Source: Cytophagales bacterium UBA2561
GTDB lineage: Bacteria; Bacteroidota; Bacteroidia; Cytophagales; Thermoflexibacteraceae
DNA: 64,000 bases
Direction of reading: 5' to 3'
NCBI GenBank assembly: GCA_002340355.1
Contig: DDLX01000028.1
Location: 434,001 to 498,000, forward strand
Below, piece by piece: positions 17,344 to 25,820 of the stretch. The notes beneath the pieces were generated by a model that saw nothing but the letters and a program-made list of their open reading frames with translations, did no database searches and had not been told where the DNA came from. Each line of letters opens with the position of its first letter. Position 1 is the stretch's first letter. A program made the translations under genes and the position numbers.

Positions 17344-19452
17344 ATGGCGTACATTCCAGAACACATTGTCCAACAAATTCGGGAAAGTGCTGATATTTTG
17401 GAAGTCGTCAGCGACTTTGTTACCCTAAAACAGAAAGGCACAAATTGGTGGGCGTTATCTCCATTTACAGATGAGAAAACGCCTTCTTTTTCAGTCAATC
17501 CTTCCAGAAATATCTTCAAATGTTTTAGTACAGGAATTGGGGGCGATGCCGTCAAGTTTGTGATGGAAGTCGAGAAATTGACGTATCCCGAAGCTCTTCG
17601 TTATTTGGCTCAAAAGTACCATATTGAGATTGAAGAACAAGAGCTTTCGGATGAAGAAAAAGCAAAAAAAAATCAGCGTGAAAGTCTTTTTATTATAATG
17701 GATTTTGCACGAAAGCATTATCAAAATCTATTAAAAAATGATACTGAAGAAGGATTTCCGTTAGGAATGAGTTATTTCAAAGAACGTGGGTTTAGTGTTC
17801 AAACTATCGAAAATTTTAGTTTGGGATACAGTAAAAATTCATGGAATTACTTTGAAGATGAGGCTCTTAAAAATAAATTTCAAAAAAACAACCTGATTAA
17901 AGCAGGTTTAATTTTAGAAAATAGAGAGAAGAAAACAACATATGACCGTTTTCGAGGTCGGGTAATGTTTCCGATTCGAGATTTGGCTGGGAAAACGATT
18001 GCCTTCGGAGCAAGAACCCTCAAAAAAGATGACAATCCAAAGTATCTAAACTCTCCAGAAACACCAATTTATCATAAAAGTGATATTCTTTATGGGATTT
18101 ATGAAGCAAAAAATCACATTCGAAAAGAGAATAATTGTTTTCTGACTGAAGGTTATACCGATGTTATTTCTTTGCATCAAAACGGTATTCAAAATGTGGT
18201 TGCTTCCTCCGGAACTTCCCTGACCGAAAATCAAATCAAACTCATCAAACGATTTACAGAAAATGTAACCGTTTTGTACGATGGAGATAGTGCAGGAATC
18301 AAGGCTTCTTTACGAGGAATTGATATGCTTTTGGAGAAAAACTTAAATATAAAAATTGTACTTTTTCCAGATGGTGAGGATCCTGATAGTTATGCCCAAA
18401 AGCTCGGACAACATGAATTTTCTGAATTTTTAGCCACCAATCAACAAGATTTTATCACCTTCAAAGCAGAATTTTATTTAAAAAATGTTCAAAATGATCC
18501 TTTGAAACGAGCTGAAGCCATTCGTGAGGTTGTTAGTTCGATTTCAAAAGTGCCTGATCGTATCAAAAAAAGTGTCTTTTTCCAGAAATGTGCCGAATTA
18601 TTTGAAGTTGCTGAAGGAGTTCTGGTAGAAGAAAGTAATCAGATTTTGCGGCGAAAACAACAACGTCAGCAGAAACAAAAAGAACAAGAAAAACGCCGAG
18701 CTGACCGCACTAAAAATCTTGAAAAAGTACCAAACGAAAAGCCAAAGGATTCGACTGATTCTTTACCTCCACCCCCCCCTGAAGTAGATATACCTACGGA
18801 AGTTGAGAGTGATTTTTGGGCTGATTTACCTCCTAATATTTCGCCCCCCACAGTAGATTTTCCACCTGAAAATTTTGAAACTGAACAGCCAAAAGAAGAT
18901 TTACAATCAGGAACTTTAGGCGAACTAATTACTAAATGGGAAAAAGAATGTATTCGGTTTTTACTGCTTTATGGACAAAATATTTTGGATGAAAACATTA
19001 AAGTTTGGGAGTACCTTTTTGAAGAGACCGAAGAACTTGAGTTTCATACGGACATTTATCGGGAAATCTTAGAAATTTACAAATCAAAACTCGCTGACGG
19101 ACTCGAAATTGATGTAGAATATTTGATTCGGACAGGTAAGCCCGAAATTGTGGAAGTAGTCAGTGATTTTGCTGTTGAAAAGCATACCATTAGCCAACAT
19201 TGGTTTGGAAAATATGAAATTTATGTAGCTCACGAAAAAGAGCTTTTACCAGATGGTTTATTCAAACATATTTTAAAACGTAAACATTTGATCATTAAAG
19301 AGTTGATAAATGAAAATACCAAGAAATTAGCTCAAAGTCCGTCTCTCGAAGATGAAGAGAAAATTTTGAGAACACATCTCCAACTTCAATCTGTCCAAAT
19401 CCAACTTGCTCAACAGCTTGGAACTGCTGTACATAATTTAATAATCGAATAA
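17344..19452 (+). CDS. dnaG: DNA primase DnaG with degenerate zinc motif
   Basis: The 702-residue enzyme makes RNA primers at the replication fork. The N-terminal domain keeps the DnaG pattern (SPFTDEKTPSFSV, GIGGDAVKFVME), but the CHC2 zinc ligands read Ser39, Thr42, Cys60, Thr63, so three of four are lost. The Toprim core is intact: Glu269 in TEGYTD and Asp313/Asp315 in DGDSAG. A charged coiled coil and a Pro-rich linker (about 430-500) lead to a C-terminal helicase-interaction domain. A C8 tract lies in the linker codons. Zinc loss is, from memory, common in Bacteroidota. Confidence 0.93.
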   Translation: MAYIPEHIVQQIRESADILEVVSDFVTLKQKGTNWWALSPFTDEKTPSFSVNPSRNIFKCFSTGIGGDAVKFVMEVEKLTYPEALRYLAQKYHIEIEEQELSDEEKAKKNQRESLFIIMDFARKHYQNLLKNDTEEGFPLGMSYFKERGFSVQTIENFSLGYSKNSWNYFEDEALKNKFQKNNLIKAGLILENREKKTTYDRFRGRVMFPIRDLAGKTIAFGARTLKKDDNPKYLNSPETPIYHKSDILYGIYEAKNHIRKENNCFLTEGYTDVISLHQNGIQNVVASSGTSLTENQIKLIKRFTENVTVLYDGDSAGIKASLRGIDMLLEKNLNIKIVLFPDGEDPDSYAQKLGQHEFSEFLATNQQDFITFKAEFYLKNVQNDPLKRAEAIREVVSSISKVPDRIKKSVFFQKCAELFEVAEGVLVEESNQILRRKQQRQQKQKEQEKRRADRTKNLEKVPNEKPKDSTDSLPPPPPEVDIPTEVESDFWADLPPNISPPTVDFPPENFETEQPKEDLQSGTLGELITKWEKECIRFLLLYGQNILDENIKVWEYLFEETEELEFHTDIYREILEIYKSKLADGLEIDVEYLIRTGKPEIVEVVSDFAVEKHTISQHWFGKYEIYVAHEKELLPDGLFKHILKRKHLIIKELINENTKKLAQSPSLEDEEKILRTHLQLQSVQIQLAQQLGTAVHNLIIE

Positions 19453-19471
19453 TATCAAAAAAATAAAAGTC

Positions 19472-20095
19472 ATGAAATACGAAATCGACACACTTGAGAA
19501 ACTGGAAAATCTGACGGAATTAGCTTTTGAATTTGTGGCAGGAGAAATTTACCCAAAAGAAGGCGATTTGCCTTTGACCAAATTACAAATCGAAACCCTA
19601 TTATTTCAAAAATTTGATTATCAATGGCTTAAACAAAATATCCCAATGGTATCTATTAAACATACTAAACTTATCAGTCGCCTACAACGCTTTATTTATG
19701 CCCAAATTTCACCTACTTATGAATGTTATGGCGAAGGAATGCAAGTAAAAGTTTCTCGTAATTATTTTAGTTTTCGAAAGCCTGATATTACAATTTCGCT
19801 TATCCAAACCGAAGAATTTGAAAAGAGTTCATTAGTTAATCCACTCAGTATTATTGAAGTTTTGTCGCCTTCGACCCAACACAAGGATTTGAACGAGAAA
19901 AAAGAGGAATATTTTCAAATCCCCTCCTTAGAAGAGTATATTTTAATAAGCCAAGAAGAATATAAAATTCAGCAGTTTTTACGCTCAGGTAAAACCAAAT
20001 GGACAATGCGAGTTTATGATGCCCAAAACCAGACTTGTATGATGACTGTTGGAGTGAAAATTGAGATGGATAAATTATATCAAGGAATTTTATAG
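19472..20095 (+). CDS. Uma2-family putative endonuclease (DUF820)
   Basis: The 207-residue protein shows the Uma2/DUF820 pattern, a PD-(D/E)xK restriction-like fold: FRKPDITI supplies the Asp, LSIIEVLSPST the Glu, and the following KDLNEKKEEYFQIPSLEEYILI matches the K/Y-rich helix and the closing strand. Such genes are abundant in cyanobacteria and some Bacteroidota and their role is poorly known. It starts 19 bp after dnaG on the same strand and opens the accessory region. The nuclease activity is predicted from the family only. Confidence 0.78.
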   Translation: MKYEIDTLEKLENLTELAFEFVAGEIYPKEGDLPLTKLQIETLLFQKFDYQWLKQNIPMVSIKHTKLISRLQRFIYAQISPTYECYGEGMQVKVSRNYFSFRKPDITISLIQTEEFEKSSLVNPLSIIEVLSPSTQHKDLNEKKEEYFQIPSLEEYILISQEEYKIQQFLRSGKTKWTMRVYDAQNQTCMMTVGVKIEMDKLYQGIL

Positions 20096-20123
20096 TATTA
20101 GAAATCAATAAATTATAAAAAAC

Positions 20124-20160
20124 GATAAAAATTTGAAATTAGTTTTGTATCTTTGAGAAA
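20124..20160 (+). promoter_or_regulatory. Duplicated promoter region, copy 1
   Basis: Contains TTTGAAATTAG at 20132 and TATCTTTG at 20148-20155, an exact -7 element. The same arrangement occurs at 21152-21190 ahead of the next cassette and, in decayed form on the other strand, near 26406-26432. The TTTG to TATC offset (16 nt) is shorter than the usual Bacteroidota spacing, so the -33 assignment is doubtful. Confidence 0.5.
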
Positions 20161-20178
20161 TTAAAAACAAACCGAACT

Positions 20179-20505
20179 ATGAGTAAACACAAAAACAGCA
20201 ATGATGCCGTTGGAAATTTCGGAATTTATCAAATTATGGTTGATGAGGTTGTTTACAAAATTGGAAAAGCAGATTTAGATAGAGTCACGAAATCAACCAA
20301 TACCCCTACTCGTATTCATCAGCAAATCAGGAAACTACGTAAGAAATATGTCAAGCAAAATGTTTTTTATGTGTTGTTAGAAGAGCTTTTAGGTTCGACT
20401 ACTTCACACGCCAAAAAAGTCGAACAAGCCATCTTAGAAATTGTTATTCTGGATATGGGTTATGTGCCTGATGGAAATTCAAAAAGTTATAAACCTAAAA
20501 ACTAA
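20179..20505 (+). CDS. GIY-YIG-like small protein
   Basis: This 108-residue protein has an order of motifs expected of a GIY-YIG nuclease: FGIYQI near residue 14, VYKIGKAD near 26, an Arg-rich helix (TRIHQQIRKLRKK), and KKVEQAILE giving the conserved Glu. GIY-YIG domains cut DNA in repair, homing and restriction proteins and occur as toxin domains in Bacteroidota polymorphic toxins. There is no signal peptide and no larger carrier. It has its own promoter and is followed after 6 bp by a gene of unknown family. Nuclease activity is inferred, not shown. Confidence 0.55.
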   Translation: MSKHKNSNDAVGNFGIYQIMVDEVVYKIGKADLDRVTKSTNTPTRIHQQIRKLRKKYVKQNVFYVLLEELLGSTTSHAKKVEQAILEIVILDMGYVPDGNSKSYKPKN

Positions 20506-20511
20506 AAAGTT

Positions 20512-21015
20512 ATGGAAATCACGATTTCAGGGATGTTTACCACGCCACAAAAGAAGTTTGATTTATCAAGTGCCTACCTCAATTTACTGAAAGAAGAAAT
20601 CACAAAAAATATCCTTCAAAAAGATGCTTTTAACAACATAAAAGCGCAAGAATTAGAAATTTACATTTGTACAAACGGAACAGATTTAGAAAGTTCAATT
20701 CAACAAATTACGAATAAAAATTCGAGTGAATATTTAACATTTCATTTTTGGATTGCCTATTCCAAAGTGGTCAAACAAGTAACTGAGATGTTGTTTGTGG
20801 ATATGGATTTGGAGGCTTTTACCAATGAGTTTTTTGTTTGTTTGAAAGATGCCTTAACACCTTATCAAATATCTGTTGATGCTTTTGAATTGGCTCAAAA
20901 TTCAGTCCTTGAAATCCTGCAAAATGATTCAGAAAAATATGTTTATCCTTTTACCGAAAAAGAAGGACAGCTCAGACTAAAAATGCGTGCTATTTTGAAA
21001 GAAGCTACTCATTAG
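20512..21015 (+). CDS. Partner of the GIY-YIG-like protein, possible immunity protein
   Basis: This 167-residue, acidic, soluble protein has no recognised domain. It is 6 bp behind the GIY-YIG-like gene and shares its promoter. It has no signal peptide or membrane segment. Position, acidity and lack of family match are what an immunity protein would show, but the sequence does not identify one. A palindromic repeat begins at its stop codon. Confidence 0.5.
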   Translation: MEITISGMFTTPQKKFDLSSAYLNLLKEEITKNILQKDAFNNIKAQELEIYICTNGTDLESSIQQITNKNSSEYLTFHFWIAYSKVVKQVTEMLFVDMDLEAFTNEFFVCLKDALTPYQISVDAFELAQNSVLEILQNDSEKYVYPFTEKEGQLRLKMRAILKEATH

Positions 21016-21046
21016 ACTTACCAAGTTTTCAAAACTTGGCAAGTCT
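21014..21046. repeat. Dispersed palindromic repeat, subfamily B, copy 1
   Basis: AGACTTACCAAGTTTT (21014-21029), C, AAAACTTGGCAAGTCT (21031-21046): a near-perfect palindrome with one mismatch. It starts inside the stop codon of the gene at 20512. Its relative lies at 59412-59440. Confidence 0.7.
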
Positions 21047-21052
21047 GTCGTG

Positions 21053-21145
21053 ATGCAACCAATTGAAAATGTGATTATTAGTATATTTTTCACCAAAGTA
21101 ATAAACCTCAAAAAATGGCAACAATGTGCTGATGAAAACCGATAA
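21053..21145 (+). pseudogene. Gene relic, copy 1 (MQPIENVII peptide)
   Basis: A 30-codon frame begins MQPIENVIIS and contains WQQCADEN. The nucleotide sequence is a clear copy of 22218-22310, which reads MQPIENVIIG...WQQRADEN, but the middle is frameshifted relative to it. Short, twice present and uneven, these look like worn ends of one older gene, not functional genes. The parent gene is not recognised. Confidence 0.45.
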
Positions 21146-21151
21146 AAAAAT

Positions 21152-21190
21152 GATAAAGATTTGAAATGAGTTTTGTATCTTTGAAGATTA
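21152..21190 (+). promoter_or_regulatory. Duplicated promoter region, copy 2
   Basis: TTTGAAATGAG at 21160 and TATCTTTG at 21176-21183 repeat the arrangement at 20132-20155, with about 45 bp of similar sequence around them. It drives the cassette beginning at 21218. Confidence 0.5.
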
Positions 21191-21217
21191 AGAAAAATTC
21201 AAACAAACCCTACAAAG

Positions 21218-21745
21218 ATGCAAACTCAAGTCCTGATTTCCTCTCAAAAATTTTCAAAGAACCCCCTCACTATCTTACTAATCACAACGATTTTAGGCTT
21301 GTTTTTTTATGGAATTACGACATTTTGGGTAGCATCCAAAAGTTTAGAAGAGGTTATTGATGATGATGTGGTTTGGCAAGAAGTCAAAGATTTACAAATT
21401 CCTGCCGAAACGATGGAAAAAATGATTTCCGAAATTGAGGGAATTAAAGCTAAAACTCGTATCGGAAATCCATGCGCCCAATATGTTTTGGAGGCTACAC
21501 TTGACGGATGGTATTATTGCCATCATTTACCATCGAAACGTATTTATTTGAACGCAGGACAAACTTGGAAAATTGGGAAAACGTGTATGGAGGATGATAC
21601 ACGTTATCAGGGTGGTTTTCCAGACGAACGATTATTGATGTTTCGAGAATTTGAAGGTACTGCCGAGCAATGTTTACTTGTTGAAAAAGTCAAACTTTAT
21701 GCGTACTTTTTGAGTACAGAAAATATGAGTCGTACACTTCCTTGA
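21218..21745 (+). CDS. Membrane-anchored KIG-domain protein, cassette copy 1
   Basis: The 175-residue protein has one transmembrane helix (about 18-45) and a soluble domain. It is paralogous to the protein at 25821: QYVLEAT, a Tyr-Tyr-Cys block, TWKIGKT against IYKYGVT, RYQGGFP against RYSGGLP, and a closing EFEGTAEQCLLVEKVKLY against VSGSLPRCQSAEQIRI. The KIGKT, Arg, Glu order hints at a GIY-YIG-like fold, but this is my inference. The paired Imm44-like gene follows 32 bp later. Function unknown; a toxin-like nuclease with its immunity gene is one reading. Confidence 0.6.
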   Translation: MQTQVLISSQKFSKNPLTILLITTILGLFFYGITTFWVASKSLEEVIDDDVVWQEVKDLQIPAETMEKMISEIEGIKAKTRIGNPCAQYVLEATLDGWYYCHHLPSKRIYLNAGQTWKIGKTCMEDDTRYQGGFPDERLLMFREFEGTAEQCLLVEKVKLYAYFLSTENMSRTLP

Positions 21746-21777
21746 TTTTGCCACTGGGAAATAAAATTTATCGCTAA

Positions 21778-22218
21778 ATGGATACTTCAAATTATGCTTT
21801 TTGGATAACTTACAAAACAGATAATCGGACTTTGAGCCGTAAATTATTGGCTTTTCATCAACAAAACTTGCAATTAATTAATCAATTGGATATTAAAAAT
21901 TATTCCGATTCTATCAACAAAATTTTAATAATTGGAATTGCTTATCATCCAGAAACAACGATTCCAGAAGAAAACCACATCAGGTTTATCAAAAAGCAAA
22001 AAAAAGTTGAAATTTATTGGAATTTGGACTATGAAATTTTGTTGAGTGCAGATAAGAATCAAACTTTAACACTAATTTTTGAGGCTTATCTCAAGGCTAC
22101 GGAACATTTTTTAAGTCAGCAACAAGATTTTGATACTCTACAATTTTATTCCGATTTGGAAAACATATTTCGAGAAGCAGGCTATTTGGAAACAGTAGAG
22201 ACTTCATCAGATTTGTAA
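21778..22218 (+). CDS. Imm44-like protein, cassette copy 1
   Basis: The 146-residue protein lines up with the product of 25359 in its second half: KKVEIYWNLDYEILLSADKN matches KKGILYHNLKLDFEQF, and DFDTLQFYSDLENIFREAGYL matches HFDTEKFYEDTQKLFLEKGWL. The K-x-E/K-x-x-L-x-I/D-y-x-x-F pattern recalls Imm44-type immunity proteins of polymorphic toxin loci. It lies behind the KIG-domain gene in the same order as in the second cassette. The stop codon overlaps the relic that follows by one base. Confidence 0.55.
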   Translation: MDTSNYAFWITYKTDNRTLSRKLLAFHQQNLQLINQLDIKNYSDSINKILIIGIAYHPETTIPEENHIRFIKKQKKVEIYWNLDYEILLSADKNQTLTLIFEAYLKATEHFLSQQQDFDTLQFYSDLENIFREAGYLETVETSSDL

Positions 22219-22369
22219 TGCAACCAATTGAAAATGTGATTATTGGTGTTTTTCACCAAGGCAGTAACCCCACAAAATGGCAACAACGTGCTGATGAAAA
22301 TTTGAAGTAAATTACGTAACTAAAGCTGAAACCATCAAAAAGAAATTACAAAACAGTAAAAAATTTTAG
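22218..22369 (+). pseudogene. Gene relic, copy 2 (MQPIENVII peptide, longer)
   Basis: Reads MQPIENVIIGVFHQGSNP and KWQQRADE, then continues with a one-base frame change as FEVNYVTKAETIKKKLQ to a stop at 22369. About 93 bp match the copy at 21053-21145. The better-kept reading frame suggests that the original was a protein of roughly 50 or more residues. Family unknown. Confidence 0.45.
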
Positions 22370-22446
22370 CATCTAATGTGATTATTGATGTATTTTAGCA
22401 AAAAATTTTTTATTCAAATAATTATTTTTCTATTTGTGTATTAGCC

Positions 22447-23101
22447 ATGAAAACCAATCAAATAAGTAAAATAAGAAGCTGTATTGCTCATGATGATATA
22501 GCGAATGCAATAAAATTATTGAGTATAATAGCCAAGGATGAAAGACTAGATGAAGTAGTGCTTCAATCTGCTAGAAAATATCGAATTGAGAAAGAAATTC
22601 TTGAAGGAGTTATTTCGTATGAAAATGCTTCTATAACTAGAAATCAAATCACTAAAGCCCTGCTAGGAATATGTCGAGAGATAGATGAACACAATATAAA
22701 GTTATCTCTAAATGTAGATTTAAAAGAAGGATATTTTCTGCATCAATTTCCAACTGGTCCAATGATTGAAGGCTATTTGATAGATGATAAATTAATTGAA
22801 GGATATGCAAGACTAATTCCGCATAGACAAGCAATGGGATATATAAATAAGGCAAATCGTCTGAGGAAAGAAGCTGACCCTGATGACAAATATGTAACTA
22901 TTTTAGAGCCATATAGTTTGTTATCTCCATTAGAGTGAGTCTAAACCTTTAGATTTTTGGCTTGATGTATTTAATGAAGCTCGATTACATGGTCCTCGTA
23001 TGTTAGGCGCATTATTATATGTATTACCTGAATCTCAATTGAGTGAGGAACTAAAAACCATCAGAAAAGATTTAATTTTATATCTACGTAACCATAAATA
23101 A
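22447..23101 (+). pseudogene. EAD11-like protein, broken by a 4-bp duplication
   Basis: Residues 1-80 (IAHDDIANAIKLLSIIA, KYRIEKEILEGVISYENASI, NQITKALLGI) match the effector-associated domain EAD11 of bacterial conflict systems. The first frame stops at 22938, but GAGT is tandemly repeated at 22933-22940; removing one copy joins it to a second frame (SKPLDFWLDVFNEARLHGP) that runs to 23101, giving one protein of about 216 residues. The tail domain is unknown. The protein would recruit a partner through its EAD. As sequenced it is disrupted, or frameshifted if 22933-22940 is a sequencing error. Confidence 0.6.
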
Positions 23102-23109
23102 AATTTACT

Positions 23110-25116
23110 GTGAAAACTAATAATCAAGACCAACTTCGTTTCCAAGTCAAAAAATTCTTTCTACTTCTAACCCTGTTTACAGTATTACTGTCCTCAAACA
23201 TTTATGGGCAGGAAGGTGATGTAAATCCACAAGAAATTATTAAGTTACTTGCTAAGTATACATCAACCTCAGAAATTACTACGCAATTTTTAACAAAACA
23301 GGGTTATGAACCACCTAAATATATTCAAAAAGAATGGAAACAGTACCCTGCTATTAGAAAAATTGAGATGGCTTATGAGGCAGCTGAAAATGGTCGAAAA
23401 GGAAAGGGAGGACAATCTTTCTTAGCGATGTTATCACAGGACTTAGCCCGACAATATCAGGCGATTCGGAGTGAAAAAACGATACAGCCAATGCTTGAGA
23501 ATCCCCAAACTAAACACAACTTGTCTTTTGTACATCCCAGAAAATATGGTAAAATAAAGTTGCCTAAGAATGTCAGAAGTCAAATATATACGATTACAAA
23601 ATATACTGATAATGGAGCGATGGGCGGTATAAGAGGAGTTTTAAAAACAAAATTCGACTTATCTGATGATAAAATCTACAAAATACTAAGCCGAAGTAGT
23701 TCTACACAAGAGGCACTGGAAAGAGGATTAGCTAAATCGAAAGTCCCACCTTCTCACCAAGAAAGACTCAATAACATTAACAAAGCAATACAGAAAAAAT
23801 ATGGTCATATTAATAGTCCTACTACACAATCCAAACCAATTAAAGACCAACCTAAAAAAGATGTAGTTCAAATCAAGAATGAAAAGCACTTAAAAATCAA
23901 AAAATTTGACAATTTTGTAAAGAAGAACTATCCGACAACCCAAGTAAAATTCTCTCGCTCAATACGTATGCGTGGAGGGTTTGGTGGCGTTATTTTTGGA
24001 AATACTGTAACAGACAATTCTAAACTTCCTAATATTAAAACTGTTCGATACATCCCGAGTGATACAAATTCTGATGACATCCAAAGAGGAACATTAGAAT
24101 TCATCTTTGAAAATGGCAAAGAATATTTGGAAACAGATATTTATGCAGAAGATGTAGTGGCAGCCCATAACATCACTACTAATATCAATTATGATATTGA
24201 TGATGCTATTGGAATGGTAGGTATTTATAACCCCTTAAGATATCCTGATGGGTATAGAAGGTGGGAAGCAATTGTACATCCTGAAATTCTGAATTTTGAA
24301 CTAGGCTGGACTGCTTTGCTTACTGATGCTTATCCAATAGCATACAATCTGTTATTAGATAAAATAATAAATGATACGACAAACGCATCTCAGAGTTTAC
24401 GAGAGTGGAATTATGATTCGCCTGAAACATGGAAAATTATGGATGTGCCAATGGAAATTTCAAATAACAACAATGAACTTATCTTACGTAGAAATGATAT
24501 ACCTGATTCGCTTTCTATCTCTGAAATATATTTGACTATGCACGGTTTTGGAGGGTCAGATGAAACAGGAAAAGAATCAAAACTATTTTATCAAGCTATG
24601 CCAGCATTGGTTGATGTGACTTATGCCTATTATCGTATGAATGAATTTGCGAGAGTGATGGCATTATTTAGATGGACAACGATAAAGGGAGGCAAACTGA
24701 TTAACATCCCTCAAAACGTTAATTATATAAAAGACCCAGAATCAATTTTTGTAAAATCAGACGATATTAAATATCTTACACCACAAGATGAGTACAATGC
24801 ATTTATGGGTTTCAAACAAAAAAAATTGAATGTGGTCTTTAGTAAATTTAAAATCAGAAATAGCCATCAAGTGTTAAATAAATTTAACTCTGACTTAGAG
24901 GCATTTAACTCAAAACTAGCTAATGATTGGAAATTATTAGAGAATCCATACCAACATATAACCAAAATATGCAATATGAGTTGGAAGATTCCAAGTTCAC
25001 TAACTAATATTGAGTACATAAAACTTGAGGAGCATCAAAAAATAATAGATTTGCTAAAGAGTGAAATACAAGTACTTACCCTGATAAAGTGTAGATATTG
25101 TGTTTGTGATAATTAA
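23110..25116 (+). CDS. Large secreted protein of unknown function
   Basis: The 668-residue product starts at a GTG 8 bp after the EAD11 frame and has a signal peptide (about 15-34, ending NIYGQ). It contains a Lys-rich linker (about 230-275), a C-terminal half with Gly-rich and aromatic blocks (RMRGGFGG, IYNPLRYPDGYRRWEAIVHPE, MHGFGG), and no catalytic signature I recognise. The final 40 residues are hydrophobic and Cys-containing. The tight spacing suggests a shared transcript with the EAD11-like gene. It could be a toxin carrier or an unrelated secreted protein. Confidence 0.6.
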   Translation: MKTNNQDQLRFQVKKFFLLLTLFTVLLSSNIYGQEGDVNPQEIIKLLAKYTSTSEITTQFLTKQGYEPPKYIQKEWKQYPAIRKIEMAYEAAENGRKGKGGQSFLAMLSQDLARQYQAIRSEKTIQPMLENPQTKHNLSFVHPRKYGKIKLPKNVRSQIYTITKYTDNGAMGGIRGVLKTKFDLSDDKIYKILSRSSSTQEALERGLAKSKVPPSHQERLNNINKAIQKKYGHINSPTTQSKPIKDQPKKDVVQIKNEKHLKIKKFDNFVKKNYPTTQVKFSRSIRMRGGFGGVIFGNTVTDNSKLPNIKTVRYIPSDTNSDDIQRGTLEFIFENGKEYLETDIYAEDVVAAHNITTNINYDIDDAIGMVGIYNPLRYPDGYRRWEAIVHPEILNFELGWTALLTDAYPIAYNLLLDKIINDTTNASQSLREWNYDSPETWKIMDVPMEISNNNNELILRRNDIPDSLSISEIYLTMHGFGGSDETGKESKLFYQAMPALVDVTYAYYRMNEFARVMALFRWTTIKGGKLINIPQNVNYIKDPESIFVKSDDIKYLTPQDEYNAFMGFKQKKLNVVFSKFKIRNSHQVLNKFNSDLEAFNSKLANDWKLLENPYQHITKICNMSWKIPSSLTNIEYIKLEEHQKIIDLLKSEIQVLTLIKCRYCVCDN

Positions 25117-25362
25117 GTAAGTATTTTTTGTTTAATCTTAAAAAAATACAAAATTGATACCTTAGATAATCCTGCGTGGCTGCTGGAAGTGGATTTAGCC
25201 GAAACGAAATACCAAAATTTGAGGCTGGAATATCAACTTTTTGAAAAGAGTGAAACCGATTGGTATGCCCTGAAAATTCAAAATCAAAAATTTGAAGCCA
25301 CAGGCGACCCCACAAAATTAGATTTTTTAATCTCGAAATTCTTTGAAATCATTGAAGGTTAA
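25117..25362 (+). pseudogene. Imm53-like immunity gene, N-terminus lost
   Basis: The frame is open from 25117 without an ATG and reads KYKIDTLDNPAWLLEVDL, SETDWYALKIQNQKFEATGDP and FLISKFFEIIEG. The DNPxW, DW and F-x-x-x-GDP pattern matches the Imm53 family of immunity proteins. About 20 N-terminal residues that the family has are missing. The neighbouring frame (23110) closes at 25116, so the gene looks truncated by rearrangement. Its stop overlaps the stop of the convergent gene at 25359. Confidence 0.6.
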
Positions 25363-25808
25363 ATCAGTTGATTTTCAGGTTTTAGCCATCCTTTTTCAAG
25401 AAATAATTTTTGGGTATCTTCGTAAAATTTTTCGGTATCAAAATGGACTTTTTTCATGCCTCGCAAAGTCGGAATCTCAGTAATACTTTGGAGGTAGAGT
25501 TCGGCTTGCATTTGGTAGGCTTCGGTAGTATTGGCTTTTTGGAATTGCTCAAAATCCAGTTTCAGATTATGATACAAAATGCCTTTTTTTCGGGAGAAAT
25601 ATTTTCGCCACTTATCATGATTTCGGTTTTCGGGTGGTACAGCAATAAACACAAATTGATATTGTTTGACCTCTTCGGAATAATCCAAAATTTTGAGATT
25701 TCCAGACAAAAATTGCTGAAATTCATTGGTATATAATTTGTCTTTAAACTCGTACAAAGCGGCACAAGTGACATAAAAATCACGAGTTATTTTTGTGGCG
25801 TAAATCAT
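25359..25808 (-). CDS. Imm44-like protein, cassette copy 2
   Basis: The 149-residue protein shares its second half with the product of 21778 (see DFEQF, DTEKFYEDTQKLFLEKGWL). The first half carries QYQFVFIAVPPENRNHDKW. No signal peptide. It follows the KYG-domain gene at 25821 on the same strand, separated by 12 bp, repeating the order of cassette 1 in the opposite direction. Likely immunity protein; the family assignment to Imm44 is from memory and moderate. Confidence 0.55.
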   Translation of the reverse strand: MIYATKITRDFYVTCAALYEFKDKLYTNEFQQFLSGNLKILDYSEEVKQYQFVFIAVPPENRNHDKWRKYFSRKKGILYHNLKLDFEQFQKANTTEAYQMQAELYLQSITEIPTLRGMKKVHFDTEKFYEDTQKLFLEKGWLKPENQLI

Positions 25809-25820
25809 TTTTTTAATTCT

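Noticed and set aside
20132..20155. Full -33/-7 promoter call for the accessory cassettes
   Set aside because: The spacing between TTTG and TATCTTTG is shorter than the usual 17-23 nt, so only the -7 part is secure.
21166..21360. Frame overlapping the promoter and start of the KIG-domain gene
   Set aside because: It is out of frame with the better-supported gene at 21218 and covers its promoter.
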